Under the pieces are notes generated by a model, which did not search any database, was not told the DNA's origin, and saw nothing but the letters and a program-made list of their open reading frames with translations. This document shows positions 8,137 through 17,396 of a stretch of 64,000 bases of DNA, one piece after another. This stretch comes from JAMHWF01 sp964371405. Its GTDB lineage: Bacteria; Pseudomonadota; Gammaproteobacteria; Burkholderiales; Burkholderiaceae_C. Each line of letters begins with the position of its first letter. The first letter of the stretch is position 1. The stretch is taken from the NCBI GenBank assembly GCA_964371405.1, contig CAYJLV010000001.1, forward strand, positions 62,001 through 126,000, written 5' to 3'. The position numbers and the translations under genes are program-made.

Positions 8137-8200
8137 GTGGCACGAGGCCACGGCGTTCAGCCCGAGGGCTGAACAGATCACACAGCCACGGTCGTGGCTG
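8137..8200. other. Three tandem perfect hairpins
   Basis: Three adjacent stem-loops: GTGGC/GCCAC (8137-8151), GTTCAGCCC/GGGCTGAAC with a 2-base loop (8155-8174) and CAGCCACG/CGTGGCTG with a 2-base loop (8183-8200). They lie in the 500-base gap between the divergent 61-residue gene and the antitoxin gene. They could be a terminator array, a structured RNA or DNA cruciform sites. Confidence 0.55.
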
Positions 8201-8557
8201 AACCGGAGCGATGTCCGGTCTCTACGAGGCAGGTAACGACTGCGACGCCAGCGAGCTGGACTTCAGGAGGCCAGGGCCTCGGATGAAGGCTGTGCAGGCG
8301 CGATGCCCACAGATAGCCCTTCCAGTCTGGCACCCGGGGGGCGCAAGCTCAAGATCGCACCGGACCGTGTCGGAAGATGCCACCCGAAAGCGCCGAGCAG
8401 TTGAGGGCTTCTGCGGTGGCGCGCGGCGACCGGCAGGTGGCTGAACAGGCCTGTCGCGCCGACATTGCCCATCGACAGCGCAGCCGGTTGGCGACTTTCG
8501 AGTGATGGTGGTTATCTAAACAATATGATAATATTCATCACCGCTTTGGGAGCTGTG
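8201..8557 (+). promoter_or_regulatory. Regulatory gap before Xre/RES operon, AT-rich operator
   Basis: No convincing gene lies in this gap. The last 60 bases turn AT-rich and contain nested inverted repeats: TTATC (8512-8516) with GATAA (8527-8531), AATAT-GATA-ATATT (8522-8535), and GTGATG (8502-8507) with CATCAC (8536-8541). Xre-type antitoxins usually repress their own operon from such sites; the role here is inferred. Confidence 0.5.
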
Positions 8558-9238
8558 ATGCGTCAAGTCAGGGATGGGCTGGTGGTGTCGAGCGTCGGGA
8601 CGCTGGCTGGCACGCCCGGCGAGATTGGCGAGCAGTTGCGGCATTCCGGCGCCGAGCGCGCCATTGCCCTGACCTTTGCGCATGAGAGCGAAGGCACCGT
8701 GCGAGTGATCGCCGAAGCCCTGGGCAACCTGGCACCGATGGTCGCGGGCTTGGTCAAGCGGCGTCAGCGCGAGGCACTGGACAAGATAGTCGATGCACTG
8801 GTGCCGACGGTGCCGTTGCCGGAGCACATGCTGGTCGAGGCACGGATGACGGCACACGCGCGCAGCGAAGTCCTGGCCTCGGGGGACTGGCTCACCGCGG
8901 CGCAACTGGCCGAACTGGCAGGTTTCAGCGCCTCGAACCTCAGCGCGCAGCCGAACAAGTGGAAGAAGGACGGGCAGATCTTTGCGATCCGCCACCAGGG
9001 CCTGGATTACTTCCCGGCCTACGGCCTCGATGCCGAGGCAGGCTACAGGCCCTTGAAGCTGCTGGCGAAGACCCTGGCGGTCTTCGGGACCGCCAAGGAC
9101 GGATGGGGCCTGGCCTACTGGTTTGCCTCGGCCAACAGCTTCCTCGGCGGCAAGCGTCCCCAGGACGCGCTGCTCAAGTCGCCCGAACGTGTGCTCGCGG
9201 CGGCCACCGACGAAATGGCCGAGATCGCCCATGGCTGA
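8558..9238 (+). CDS. Xre/ParS-type antitoxin, DUF2384 domain
   Basis: The start at 8558 has GGGAG 5 bases upstream. The C-terminal 40 residues show the MbcA/ParS/Xre toxin-binding domain pattern (NSFLGGKRPQDALLKSPERVLAAATDEM), the part of these antitoxins that plugs the RES toxin active site. A DNA-binding helix-turn-helix is likely near LTAAQLAELAGFSASNL. At 226 residues it is longer than the usual Xre antitoxins (about 130-160), with an added N-terminal region. Its stop overlaps the toxin start by 8 bases, which is the normal antitoxin-first order of RES-Xre operons. Confidence 0.85.
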   Translation: MRQVRDGLVVSSVGTLAGTPGEIGEQLRHSGAERAIALTFAHESEGTVRVIAEALGNLAPMVAGLVKRRQREALDKIVDALVPTVPLPEHMLVEARMTAHARSEVLASGDWLTAAQLAELAGFSASNLSAQPNKWKKDGQIFAIRHQGLDYFPAYGLDAEAGYRPLKLLAKTLAVFGTAKDGWGLAYWFASANSFLGGKRPQDALLKSPERVLAAATDEMAEIAHG

Positions 9239-9944
9239 CCCGGCCGGCGCGAGCCGTTCGCGGCGCGCCGCCCGGTCGACGCCAAAGGTGGTGTTGGCCA
9301 GCACCGTGCCGGCGCCGCCGGCTGTTCTGCACATCACCCCGGTAACGTGGAAGGCCGGCACCGCGCTGCACCGCGTTCACCTGGACGTCTACGCAGCAGA
9401 CGCGTTCAATCCGGGCATCAAGGGCAATGCGAGGTTCAGCCCCATCGTCAACGCCGTAGGAAAACCGATCCCGACGTTGTACGGTGGCACGAGCTTCAAT
9501 TGCGCGGCCATGGAAACCGTCTTCCACAACGTGCCGTTCGCACCTGGGCTGAAGACCTTCGCCAAGCACAAGCTCGAAGGACAACTGCATTCGGTGCTGG
9601 CCATCACGGCGACACTGACGCTGGCCGATCTGCGCAACGTGCCGCTACGCAAGCTGGGCGTCGAACGCAAGCAGCTGATCGACACCGAGAAGGACACCTA
9701 CGGGCAGACCCGCAAGTGGGCCCAAGCGATCCACGCGCAGCACGCCCACATAGAGGGCCTGTGCTGGACCTCGCGGCAGGACGACAGCGCCATGGCGGTG
9801 ATGCTGTTCGGCGACCGCGTTGGTGCAGGCGTGTTGACGCGGCGGGGGTCTTCGCGCGCCTTGCTCGATGACGGGCCGGCGTATGCGGAACTGCTTACCC
9901 TGGCTGACATGATCGGCGTTTGCGTCGTCGCCGGACGAGCCTGA
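9231..9944 (+). CDS. RES-domain toxin
   Basis: RES toxins consume NAD+ (phosphorolysis or hydrolysis) and stop growth when not neutralised by their Xre partner. The expected conserved residues are visible: Arg in LHRVH, Arg and Ser in GNARFSPI, Tyr and Glu in LYGGTSFNCAAMETVFHN, and a Ser in WTSRQDDSAMAV, naming the family. The protein is 237 residues with a basic, Ala-rich N-terminal tail of about 35 residues before the domain. It overlaps the antitoxin gene by 8 bases and is followed by the ABC-3C operon. Confidence 0.87.
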   Translation: MADPAGASRSRRAARSTPKVVLASTVPAPPAVLHITPVTWKAGTALHRVHLDVYAADAFNPGIKGNARFSPIVNAVGKPIPTLYGGTSFNCAAMETVFHNVPFAPGLKTFAKHKLEGQLHSVLAITATLTLADLRNVPLRKLGVERKQLIDTEKDTYGQTRKWAQAIHAQHAHIEGLCWTSRQDDSAMAVMLFGDRVGAGVLTRRGSSRALLDDGPAYAELLTLADMIGVCVVAGRA

Positions 9945-10043
9945 CGGTGGACGGATCGGGCCCCGCAGATTGGCTGATTGGAGTTCGCTGGGTGCTGTGC
10001 GAACCTGCGCTGAGTCGAAGAACCAAGGAGTAGGGGAGCAAGG

Positions 10044-11258
10044 ATGAGCGAATCAACTGTCGCGACGTTCAATGCCGGTGCGTCGATGCTGGGCTACCTC
10101 TACCAAGTGCGCGTGGCACTGCTGTGGGCCGTGCGTCAGAGTCGGATCGGGGACTTCTCGGTCAGCGTCGAAACGCTGGACGATGTGAGTTTCGAGGCGA
10201 GCGGCGATCCCATCGCGGTGCTGCAGACCAAGCACTCGGTCCACAGCACATCAGGCTTGAGCGATCTCAGCCCGGACCTTTGGAAGACGCTCCGCATCTG
10301 GATGGTCGGCCGCTTCAGCGGCGAGGTACCCATCACAACCGCAAAGTTCCTGATCTCCACTTCGGTGACATCAGCCGGCACCGCCTGTTCGGCGCTGGTC
10401 CCGGAAAGCGAGAGCCGCGATGTCGAAGCCGCGTCCTCTCGGCTCAAGCAGGCGGCCGCAACGTCGACGAATGCCGACCTGAAGGACGCATTCACGGCGT
10501 TCCTCGCGCTGGATGAGACCGAGCGCCGGCAACTGTTGGGCAGCATCTACGTGGTGGCGGGCCAGCCCGATGCGGACGCCATCCACTCGCATTTGCAGGC
10601 AGAGCTATATCACGTGGCGCTTCACCACCAGGCACTGTCGGTTCAGATGATCGAGGGCTGGTGGTTCAAGCGGGTGATTCACGAACTGTTGTATGGCGGC
10701 GCCGGCATTCCAAGGGCGGAGATTGATGCTCAGATCTCGGAGGTCCAGGAGTCGCTGAAGCGCGATGCGCTGCCCATCGACGACGAGATCGACGCTTTGA
10801 TGGTGGCACTCGAACAACTGCCGGAGTTCGCTAGCAGGCCGTTCTATCGCCAGGTCGAAATCGTCGGCGCCGGGCCGCGTCGCATACGCAACGCAATCAC
10901 GAGCTACCTGCAGGCGTTTCGACAGCGTTCTGCCTGGATGCGCGACGACTTGTTGTTCGACGCCGACCTGCGGCAGTACGACCAGCGCCTGCTCGTCGAG
11001 TGGGCGCTGCTGCGCGAGCAGGTTTGCGACGAACTGGGTGAAGGGGCCGGCGAAGACGAGATGACGAAGGCGGGGCGGGCGATCCTCAAGTGGGCTGAGG
11101 ACGCACCCCTACCCATCAAGTCCGGAGTCAATGTGCCCTGGGTGTGCCGGGGATCGTTTCACATGCTCGCTGAAGATCGGCGCCTGGGTTGGCATCCGGA
11201 CTTCGAGGCCCGCATGCAGGCGATCTTCGATGCGCCCTCAGGTGGCGCAGCATCATGA
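10044..11258 (+). CDS. ABC-3C system large/effector-side component
   Basis: This 404-residue protein resembles the largest conserved partner of three-component ABC (ABC-3C) systems, predicted from genome context to be conflict or defence systems. The N-terminus (GASMLGYLYQVRVALLWAV, then SVETLDDVSFE and LQTKHSV) matches the nuclease-like region found in such proteins, where a Glu/Gln-x-Lys strand resembles a restriction fold (LQTKH). The remainder is helical with a C-terminal domain ending WVCRGSFHMLAEDRRLGWHPDF. Good ribosome site (AAGGAG and GGGGAGCAAGG). It overlaps the next gene by 4 bases. Exact biochemical role is inferred, not shown. Confidence 0.72.
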   Translation: MSESTVATFNAGASMLGYLYQVRVALLWAVRQSRIGDFSVSVETLDDVSFEASGDPIAVLQTKHSVHSTSGLSDLSPDLWKTLRIWMVGRFSGEVPITTAKFLISTSVTSAGTACSALVPESESRDVEAASSRLKQAAATSTNADLKDAFTAFLALDETERRQLLGSIYVVAGQPDADAIHSHLQAELYHVALHHQALSVQMIEGWWFKRVIHELLYGGAGIPRAEIDAQISEVQESLKRDALPIDDEIDALMVALEQLPEFASRPFYRQVEIVGAGPRRIRNAITSYLQAFRQRSAWMRDDLLFDADLRQYDQRLLVEWALLREQVCDELGEGAGEDEMTKAGRAILKWAEDAPLPIKSGVNVPWVCRGSFHMLAEDRRLGWHPDFEARMQAIFDAPSGGAAS

Positions 11259-11770
11259 CCGAGTGGCAGGACAGAACCATCGAGCAACGCAATCTGCTGA
11301 ATCCGGCGTTCTGCGCTGTGGTGCTGTGGCAGGTGGCCACGGGATATCAGGCGGAAGCCGAAACGGTTACTGGCGCGACGGCGGCGCTGCCCGTCGAGTT
11401 GGCCTTCGTCGGTGCCAGTTTCGTGCTGCGCGGCCAGACGCGCCGCCAACTGCCGGGCACCGTGCGCACTTCGCTCGCCACCTGGATACAAGACCACCCG
11501 CTGGAGCGCTCTGCTGTCGCCAAGGGTATAGAGATTCTTCGTCCGTATGTGCGCGAGGCCCTGCTGTTCGGTGCGCAGCATGGCGCTCTGTTGATAGCCG
11601 GACGTGGTGTGGCCAGTGAGCCGGGCGCCGCCAAGCGGATCAAGAGCTACTTGAAGCAATCGAGCGCCGACGTCAGGGACTGCGCTGGCCAGGCTCACTT
11701 TGTGGGGCGCTGGTTGCACAAGGGCGGTACACCATCGACGGTGATGGCAATGTTGGGAGTGCAAGCATGA
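11255..11770 (+). CDS. ABC-3C middle component
   Basis: This small (171-residue) protein sits between the large component and the ATPase with a 4-base overlap on each side, the order typical for the middle component of ABC-3C systems. Its sequence opens QRNLLNPAFCAVVLWQVATGY and has a tail GGTPSTVMAMLGV that is also seen in such middle components. It probably bridges the other two proteins, acting as a winged-helix-like adaptor; I infer this from the arrangement. Confidence 0.72.
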   Translation: MTEWQDRTIEQRNLLNPAFCAVVLWQVATGYQAEAETVTGATAALPVELAFVGASFVLRGQTRRQLPGTVRTSLATWIQDHPLERSAVAKGIEILRPYVREALLFGAQHGALLIAGRGVASEPGAAKRIKSYLKQSSADVRDCAGQAHFVGRWLHKGGTPSTVMAMLGVQA

Positions 11771-13722
11771 TTCAGATCGTCGCCATCGTTGCGTACAGCC
11801 ACGATGGACGGTCCAGGGCCATCCAGATGGAGCCGGGGCGCGTCAACATCATTTCAGGCGATTCGCGTACTGGCAAGTCCGCCTTGCTGGGGGTGATCGA
11901 CTATTGCTTCGGTGCCTCGGAGTGCGACGTTCCCGAAGGCAAGGTGCGCCGCAACGTCTCCTGGTTCGGTCTGCTGCTTCAAACCGAGCGTGGGCAGGCG
12001 TTTGTCGCGAGGCAAGTGCCCGCCGGTGATGCCAAGTCCAGCGAGGCCGTGTACGTCAAGGCCGACTCGGAACTTACGATCCCCGCGCACGCAGAGCTCC
12101 GTCAGACCACGAACAGGGAAGGGCTCAGATCGCTGCTTGCGTCGTGGGTTGGTATGTCGGACTACCTGCATGAACCGCCGCCGGGCCAAACGCGGGTGCC
12201 GCTGGCTGCAACCATCGGCCATGCGTTGACGTTCTGCTTGCAATCGCAGAACGAGATTGCCCAGCGCCGCCACCTGTTCCATGGGGCAAGCGACCGCTTT
12301 GTGGCTCAAGCGATCAAGGACACGCTGCCGTACTTTCTGGGTGCGGTGACCGACGACTATGTCGCCAAGCAACTGGAGCTGAAACGCGTTCGCACTGAAC
12401 TTCGCCAAATCGAGCGCCGGCTGGCAGAGGCTTCCGCCATTCGAGGTGAGGGCGTGACGCGCGCGGACACCTTGCTGGCCGAGGCCAAGGCGGCGGGCCT
12501 GACAACGCTGGGAGACGGTGCGACATGGCAACAGAAGGTCGAAACGCTGCGCCTGCTGCAAAGCTCGCCCGTGCCGAGTGCACTCGCAGAAGGTGGTGAC
12601 GACGCCGAGTTCCGCCGCCTGACGGACGAGCGAAACGAGTTGCTCCGCGAGCAGCGCAGCTTGGTTGCCACGCTCGAACGAGCACGCGCCTTCGAAGGCA
12701 ACTCTCGTGGGTTCTCCGCGGAGGCCAGGGAGCATGCGGCTCGGCTGAATGCCGTGTCGGTCTTCGAGCAGGGTGTGGACGGACATGCCTGTCCGCTGTG
12801 CCTGCAGGGATTGCCTGCCGAATCGAATGCGCCGTCGATTGGCGAACTGCGCGCCGCCCAGGCGTACATCGGTGAGCGCAGCGGCGCCATGGACTCGGCC
12901 ACCCCTCGCATCGAGTCGGCGATCCAGGAGGTGGAGGGCAAGTTGGTCGAGGTCCGTCGCCGCATGGACGGCAACCGTGAGTGGCTGACCGCGGTCAAAC
13001 GGTCAAGCCAGCGTCTGCAATTGGCCGCCGACACCGAAGCGCGGCGGGCGATGGTTCTGGGGCGCATCAGCCTCTATGTCGAGAACATTCCTCAGATGCT
13101 CGACCTCACGGCGCAGCAACGCCGGCTGGACGAACTGAAGCTGCAGGAGCAGCATCTCGACCAGGCCGTCAGCGCCGACGTGATCCAGCAGAAACTCGAG
13201 TCCTGCCTGTCGAACGTGAATCGTTACCTGTCGGACTACGCCCGGCGGATCGGGCTGGAGTATTCGGAGAGTCCACTCCGGCTCGACCCTCGTGCGCTGA
13301 CCATCGTGGCCGACACCCCCGAGCGCCCCGTTCCCATGTCCGAGATCGGCAGCGGCGAGAACCATGTCGGCTATCACATCGTTGCGCACCTCGCGTTGCA
13401 CACGTGGTTTGCGAACCGACAGCGGCCGGTTCCGGCCTTTCTGTTGTTGGACCAGTTGTCGCAGGCTCACTTTTCGCCGGACGCAGCACCGCGCGACGGC
13501 GTGAAGCAGGAGAAGTTGGACTCGGATCGGAAGGCCGTCAAGGCGCTCTTCGGATTGATCTTCGACGTGGTCGAGAGCCTTCAGGGGCGGTTTCAGGTTT
13601 TGATCACGGACCACCCCGACTTCAGCGACGATGCGCGGTTCCAGGCGGCATTGCGGGAGCGGTGGCGCGATGGGTTGAAATTCGTGCCGGAGGACTGGCC
13701 GAAGGCCGACAACGTCGCGTGA
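11767..13722 (+). CDS. ABC-3C ATPase with zinc hook (DUF3732)
   Basis: This is a 651-residue SMC/Rad50-like ABC ATPase. Walker A is GDSRTGKS (residues 31-38), an ABC signature-like GSGEN is at about 528-532, Walker B LLLDQ is at about 559-563 and an H-loop-like TDHPD is near 614. The middle third is charged coiled coil broken by CPLC at about 341-344, a CxxC zinc-hook motif like that of Rad50 that can join two molecules. The acidic residue after the Walker B Asp is Gln (LDQLSQ), which is usual in DUF3732 proteins but not in most ABC ATPases. It ends the three-gene operon and probably uses ATP to sense or handle DNA ends or altered nucleic acids; that role is an inference. Confidence 0.85.
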   Translation: MIQIVAIVAYSHDGRSRAIQMEPGRVNIISGDSRTGKSALLGVIDYCFGASECDVPEGKVRRNVSWFGLLLQTERGQAFVARQVPAGDAKSSEAVYVKADSELTIPAHAELRQTTNREGLRSLLASWVGMSDYLHEPPPGQTRVPLAATIGHALTFCLQSQNEIAQRRHLFHGASDRFVAQAIKDTLPYFLGAVTDDYVAKQLELKRVRTELRQIERRLAEASAIRGEGVTRADTLLAEAKAAGLTTLGDGATWQQKVETLRLLQSSPVPSALAEGGDDAEFRRLTDERNELLREQRSLVATLERARAFEGNSRGFSAEAREHAARLNAVSVFEQGVDGHACPLCLQGLPAESNAPSIGELRAAQAYIGERSGAMDSATPRIESAIQEVEGKLVEVRRRMDGNREWLTAVKRSSQRLQLAADTEARRAMVLGRISLYVENIPQMLDLTAQQRRLDELKLQEQHLDQAVSADVIQQKLESCLSNVNRYLSDYARRIGLEYSESPLRLDPRALTIVADTPERPVPMSEIGSGENHVGYHIVAHLALHTWFANRQRPVPAFLLLDQLSQAHFSPDAAPRDGVKQEKLDSDRKAVKALFGLIFDVVESLQGRFQVLITDHPDFSDDARFQAALRERWRDGLKFVPEDWPKADNVA

Positions 13723-14099
13723 TAGTCGCTACAGTTGCAAGGCTGACGGGATTCGTGTCGCTGCGGGCAATGTCACAAGGTATTTGCTGGGCAGACTTGC
13801 GCACCGTGGAAGTACCGCGTCAATGATGGAGCCCGCCGGTCCGAATGTCTGGAACGGACGCTGTCTCTGGAGGCGAATGCCGTGCTGAGTAGGCTGTGAG
13901 GCCTTGAACGGAGAGGGAGTGGAGCGATTTCTTGCGCGCCGACGTCACGCAGTAGCTTCGCGACTGAGCCGGCTGACTCGGTTATCGGCATGGGCCTCTC
14001 CCCCGCTGCCGAAGCACTTGAAAGCCCGTGCACGGATGAGATTCTGAACGCATGGACACGCACAGGGCGTGTCCCGTTGCCCTTGTTCAGGAGCCTCAG
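13723..14099. other. Intergenic gap before parB
   Basis: No gene is supported in these 377 bases. They contain no clear terminator; the base composition is like the flanks. The end just before 14100 carries the ribosome site AGGAG. Confidence 0.4.
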
Positions 14100-16130
14100 A
14101 TGAAACTCTCCAAAGCCGAAATCGACGCGATCATCGCGGCGTCGCCCCGCACCACCGTCCCGTTCGACAAGCTCGTTCTCTCCGAGACCTATCAGGCGCG
14201 ACCGAGCGACAGCAAGTCCCGGTTGAGCATCACCGAACTCGCGGCCTCGATCAAGGACAGTGGCGTCCTGCAGAACCTGGTCGTGATCAAGGGCACGCGT
14301 GGCTTGCACGAGGTCTGCGCAGGCGGTCGCCGCCTCGACGCGCTGGCGCTGTTGGCACAGAGCGCCGACATCGCCGAGAACTACCCGGTGCCGGTGCTGG
14401 TCGTGCCGGCCGATCAGGCCTTGCTCGCCAGCCTCGCCGAGAACGTATTCCACGAGCCGATGCACCCGGCCGATGAATACATTGCCTTCGCCAAGCTGAG
14501 CGCCCAGGGCAAGTCGGTCGAAGATGTGGCCGCAGCGTTCGGCGTCACACCGTTGGTAGTCAAGCGGCGCATGAAACTTGCCACCGTGTCGCCCCGGCTG
14601 ATGGCGCAGTTCCGCGCGGACCAGATCGGCCTCGACTGCCTCATGGCGCTCGCCTCGGTGGACGACCATGCGAAGCAGGAACAGGTCTGGGCCAACCTGC
14701 CGTCCTGGAACCGCCGCCCCGACTGTCTGCGCCAGATGCTCGCGCAGGGTGAGATCGAGTCCGACCGCGATCCGGTGGCGAGGTATGTGACCCTCGCCGC
14801 CTATGAGAAGGCCGGCGGCGCGTTGCGCCGAGACCTGTTCTGCGACGACGACAAGAAGGCCTACCTGCTGGATGCCGCCCTGCTGGACCGGCTGGCCAGC
14901 GAGAAGCTCGAACGGAAAGCGAAGCAGATCGCCGCACAGGGCTGGAAGTGGATCGAAGTGCGAGCTCGCTATTCCTTCGACGAGTTCGTCAGCTACGGCG
15001 AGCTTCGGAAGTCACGCCGAGAGCCCAGCGAAGAAGAAGCCGCTGCCATCGAGCGCATCGAGTCGCGCATCGCTGAACTACATCCCCAGATGGAAGCACT
15101 TGTCGATCAGGGTGACGATGATGGGCAAGGCGATCAAGTCTTCCTGCAACTCGAAGCCGAGGAAGAGACGCTGCAAACGAAACTGAAGGCGTTGCTGGAA
15201 TCACTCTGCGTCTGGCCGGTCGAACTCATGGCCGAGGCCGGGTGCGTGTTGTTCGTCGGCAGCAAGGGGACTGCCGAGGTCAAGTTTGGCCTGATCCGCC
15301 CGGACGATCGCGCGAGCATGGCCGAAGCCGCAAAGCAGGCGCGTCCCACCGACGGTCCGGACAATGCGCTCGTGTCCCTGCCGTCGGGGAAGAGCCGACC
15401 CGTCCATTCGGACAAGCTGATGCGTCGCCTGACGGCGCATCGCGTCGCGGCCGTGCAGGCCGAACTGATCCAGCGACCTGACGTCGCGCTGGCGGCGATA
15501 ACCGCGCATCTGGCCGTGAAACTGATGAAGGACGGATTTCGCTGCCATCGCGGCGGCGACGATGCGCTGACCCTCAGCGTCAGCGACACCCACGACGGTC
15601 TGCGTCGGGAGACGGAGGACATGGCGGGCAGCGCGGCGTGGAAGGCCATGGAGACAGAACGCGTGCACTGGGTGTCGCTGCTTCCGGAAGCCGGGCCGAC
15701 CCTGTTTCCGTGGGTGATGAAGCAAGATCAGGCCACGGTCATGCGCCTGTTGACGTTCCTCGTCGCAACAAGCGTGACAGGTGTGAGCGGTATCGAACGT
15801 GAGACGCAGACCACCGATGCGCTCGCCGAGGCGCTGGAGCTGGACATGCGCAAGTGGTGGACGGCGACCGCCGCGTCGTATTTCGAGCATGTCTCGAAAG
15901 CCCGGGTGCTCGAAGTCGTGACCGAAGCGGCGGGCGCCAACGCCGCCAGCCCGCTGGCCTCGCTGAAGAAGGATGCCGTCGTAGCGGGCGCCGAGCAGAC
16001 GCTGACCGGCCTGGGATGGCTGCCGCCGATGCTGCGCACGGGTTCGGCTGTGCCGTCGGGCGCACCGGTCGTGGGTGACACGACAGCCGACACGGTGAAC
16101 CTCGAACACGACCTTGAGGTGGCCGCGTAA
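14100..16130 (+). CDS. ParB-family partition-like protein
   Basis: The ATG at 14100 follows AGGAG. The N-terminal 130 residues have ParB/Spo0J hallmarks: a DKLVLSETYQAR strand, LAASIKDSGVLQNLVVI and the box II motif AGGRRLDAL, followed by a ParB-type helix-turn-helix (VEDVAAAFGVTPLVVKRRM). At 676 residues it is about twice the size of chromosomal ParB; a long acidic middle and a C-terminal domain of unknown role follow. Large ParB-like proteins of this form are typical of plasmids and integrative elements, where they help maintenance or regulate the element. No adjacent ParA was found; an actin-like partner lies 2.4 kb downstream. Confidence 0.83.
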   Translation: MKLSKAEIDAIIAASPRTTVPFDKLVLSETYQARPSDSKSRLSITELAASIKDSGVLQNLVVIKGTRGLHEVCAGGRRLDALALLAQSADIAENYPVPVLVVPADQALLASLAENVFHEPMHPADEYIAFAKLSAQGKSVEDVAAAFGVTPLVVKRRMKLATVSPRLMAQFRADQIGLDCLMALASVDDHAKQEQVWANLPSWNRRPDCLRQMLAQGEIESDRDPVARYVTLAAYEKAGGALRRDLFCDDDKKAYLLDAALLDRLASEKLERKAKQIAAQGWKWIEVRARYSFDEFVSYGELRKSRREPSEEEAAAIERIESRIAELHPQMEALVDQGDDDGQGDQVFLQLEAEEETLQTKLKALLESLCVWPVELMAEAGCVLFVGSKGTAEVKFGLIRPDDRASMAEAAKQARPTDGPDNALVSLPSGKSRPVHSDKLMRRLTAHRVAAVQAELIQRPDVALAAITAHLAVKLMKDGFRCHRGGDDALTLSVSDTHDGLRRETEDMAGSAAWKAMETERVHWVSLLPEAGPTLFPWVMKQDQATVMRLLTFLVATSVTGVSGIERETQTTDALAEALELDMRKWWTATAASYFEHVSKARVLEVVTEAAGANAASPLASLKKDAVVAGAEQTLTGLGWLPPMLRTGSAVPSGAPVVGDTTADTVNLEHDLEVAA

Positions 16131-16178
16131 CGAGCGCGAAGGGCGAAACAGCACAGGGTGCTGCGGCGCCGCCCGCAC

Positions 16179-17396
16179 TCAGGCCGGGGGCACATCCGGC
16201 GGAGCGTTCTCGGCGGGGTCGGGAGACGATCCGCCGCTCGGATCACCCGCCCGCGCCGAGGGTCGCCGACGCTTGCCGAGAACCGCGCCAAGGTACGCAC
16301 CAGAAGCCTTGGCCCGGCCATGACCGGCGAGTTTGGCAACCTGCAGCCGGGCCGCGTGGTCGATGTCGGGCGGTACCGGCCCGCCACCTCGAACGGGGGA
16401 GAGGTAGCCACTGGCGCCCTGGTAGGCGTTGTTCAGCATCTCGTGGCGAAGCCCGTGGCCGGTCGCGCCGAGTTCACGGAATTTTAGGCCAAACCTGGCG
16501 AGGACATAGCTGAACCTGCGAAGATTCTGCTGCAGCGTCTTGGCGGGGTCGCCCAGATGCCCGTCCTTGTGAACCGCCACGGTTTCGGCGAGCGCCATCG
16601 CCGCGTGTCGCTGAGGGCAGTCCAGCGGCACGAAGCGTTCGCGTCCGCCCTTGCTGCCGGCCTTGATCCGCACATACCGATCCGCCTGACGTTCCGCCTC
16701 TGGTAGACCGGTCTCGTCGAACGACAAGGTGCTCGCGAAAGGCCTGAACATCACGGCCTCCTTTCGCCGCAGCCCCAGAGCCAGGATCACCCGCAACTGC
16801 GCGCCAACATGGCGGTCGTACGTCGCGATTCGCGTCAGCATGTCTTCGATGTCGATGCCCTGGGCCGACCAGCTCTTGTCGCGCAGCGCGACCTCGTGGC
16901 GCCGGTACTCCTCGATTTCCAGCCCGTAGTACGCCGGGCCGCGCACGAAGCCGTGCTTGCCGAGCCACATGGCCAGCCCGCGCAGGAAACTCAGGTAGGT
17001 CTGGATCGTTGCCGGTGCCAGGTGCTCGCGCCGCCACACGTCGACCATCGCCTGGATGTGGCGGTGACCCAGGTTGCGCGGGTCGGGCAGGGTCTTGAAG
17101 CCGCCCTTGGTTTTCAGGTCACGGAAGAAACGGCGCAGGAACATGGCGCGCTCGTGGCGCGTCTTGTGCGAGACCGTCTTCTCCAGCGCGGTGTGCTGCG
17201 CATTGAACAGCGTCAGCAGAATTTCCAGCACGCGCAACGGCGGTGCCGCGCCCGGCTTCTGCCGGGCCAGGATCTCGTTCGTGCTCAGACCGGCCCACTC
17301 CTGGCGACGGACTGGCTGGTGGCGCGAGGAACGGCCGCCGACGGGCGAGCCTTGCAGGCGGCGTCGGGAGGCGGAACGGACGGAAGGATCGGACAT
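16179..17396 (-). CDS. Tyrosine recombinase / integrase-domain protein
   Basis: This 405-residue protein has the tyrosine recombinase catalytic set: Arg in LGLRRKEAV, Lys in GSKGGRERFV, His and Arg in GHGLRHE, a further His in LAGHGRAKASG and the Tyr in GAYLG. An N-terminal SAM-like core-binding domain (KTRHERAMFLRRFF, HIQAMVDVWR) precedes it. The start at 17396 has GGAGAG upstream. It is divergent from the ParM gene and convergent with parB, so it fits resolution of element multimers or a second integration system. The C-terminal 40 residues are Pro/Ala-rich tail. Confidence 0.8.
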   Translation of the reverse strand: MSDPSVRSASRRRLQGSPVGGRSSRHQPVRRQEWAGLSTNEILARQKPGAAPPLRVLEILLTLFNAQHTALEKTVSHKTRHERAMFLRRFFRDLKTKGGFKTLPDPRNLGHRHIQAMVDVWRREHLAPATIQTYLSFLRGLAMWLGKHGFVRGPAYYGLEIEEYRRHEVALRDKSWSAQGIDIEDMLTRIATYDRHVGAQLRVILALGLRRKEAVMFRPFASTLSFDETGLPEAERQADRYVRIKAGSKGGRERFVPLDCPQRHAAMALAETVAVHKDGHLGDPAKTLQQNLRRFSYVLARFGLKFRELGATGHGLRHEMLNNAYQGASGYLSPVRGGGPVPPDIDHAARLQVAKLAGHGRAKASGAYLGAVLGKRRRPSARAGDPSGGSSPDPAENAPPDVPPA

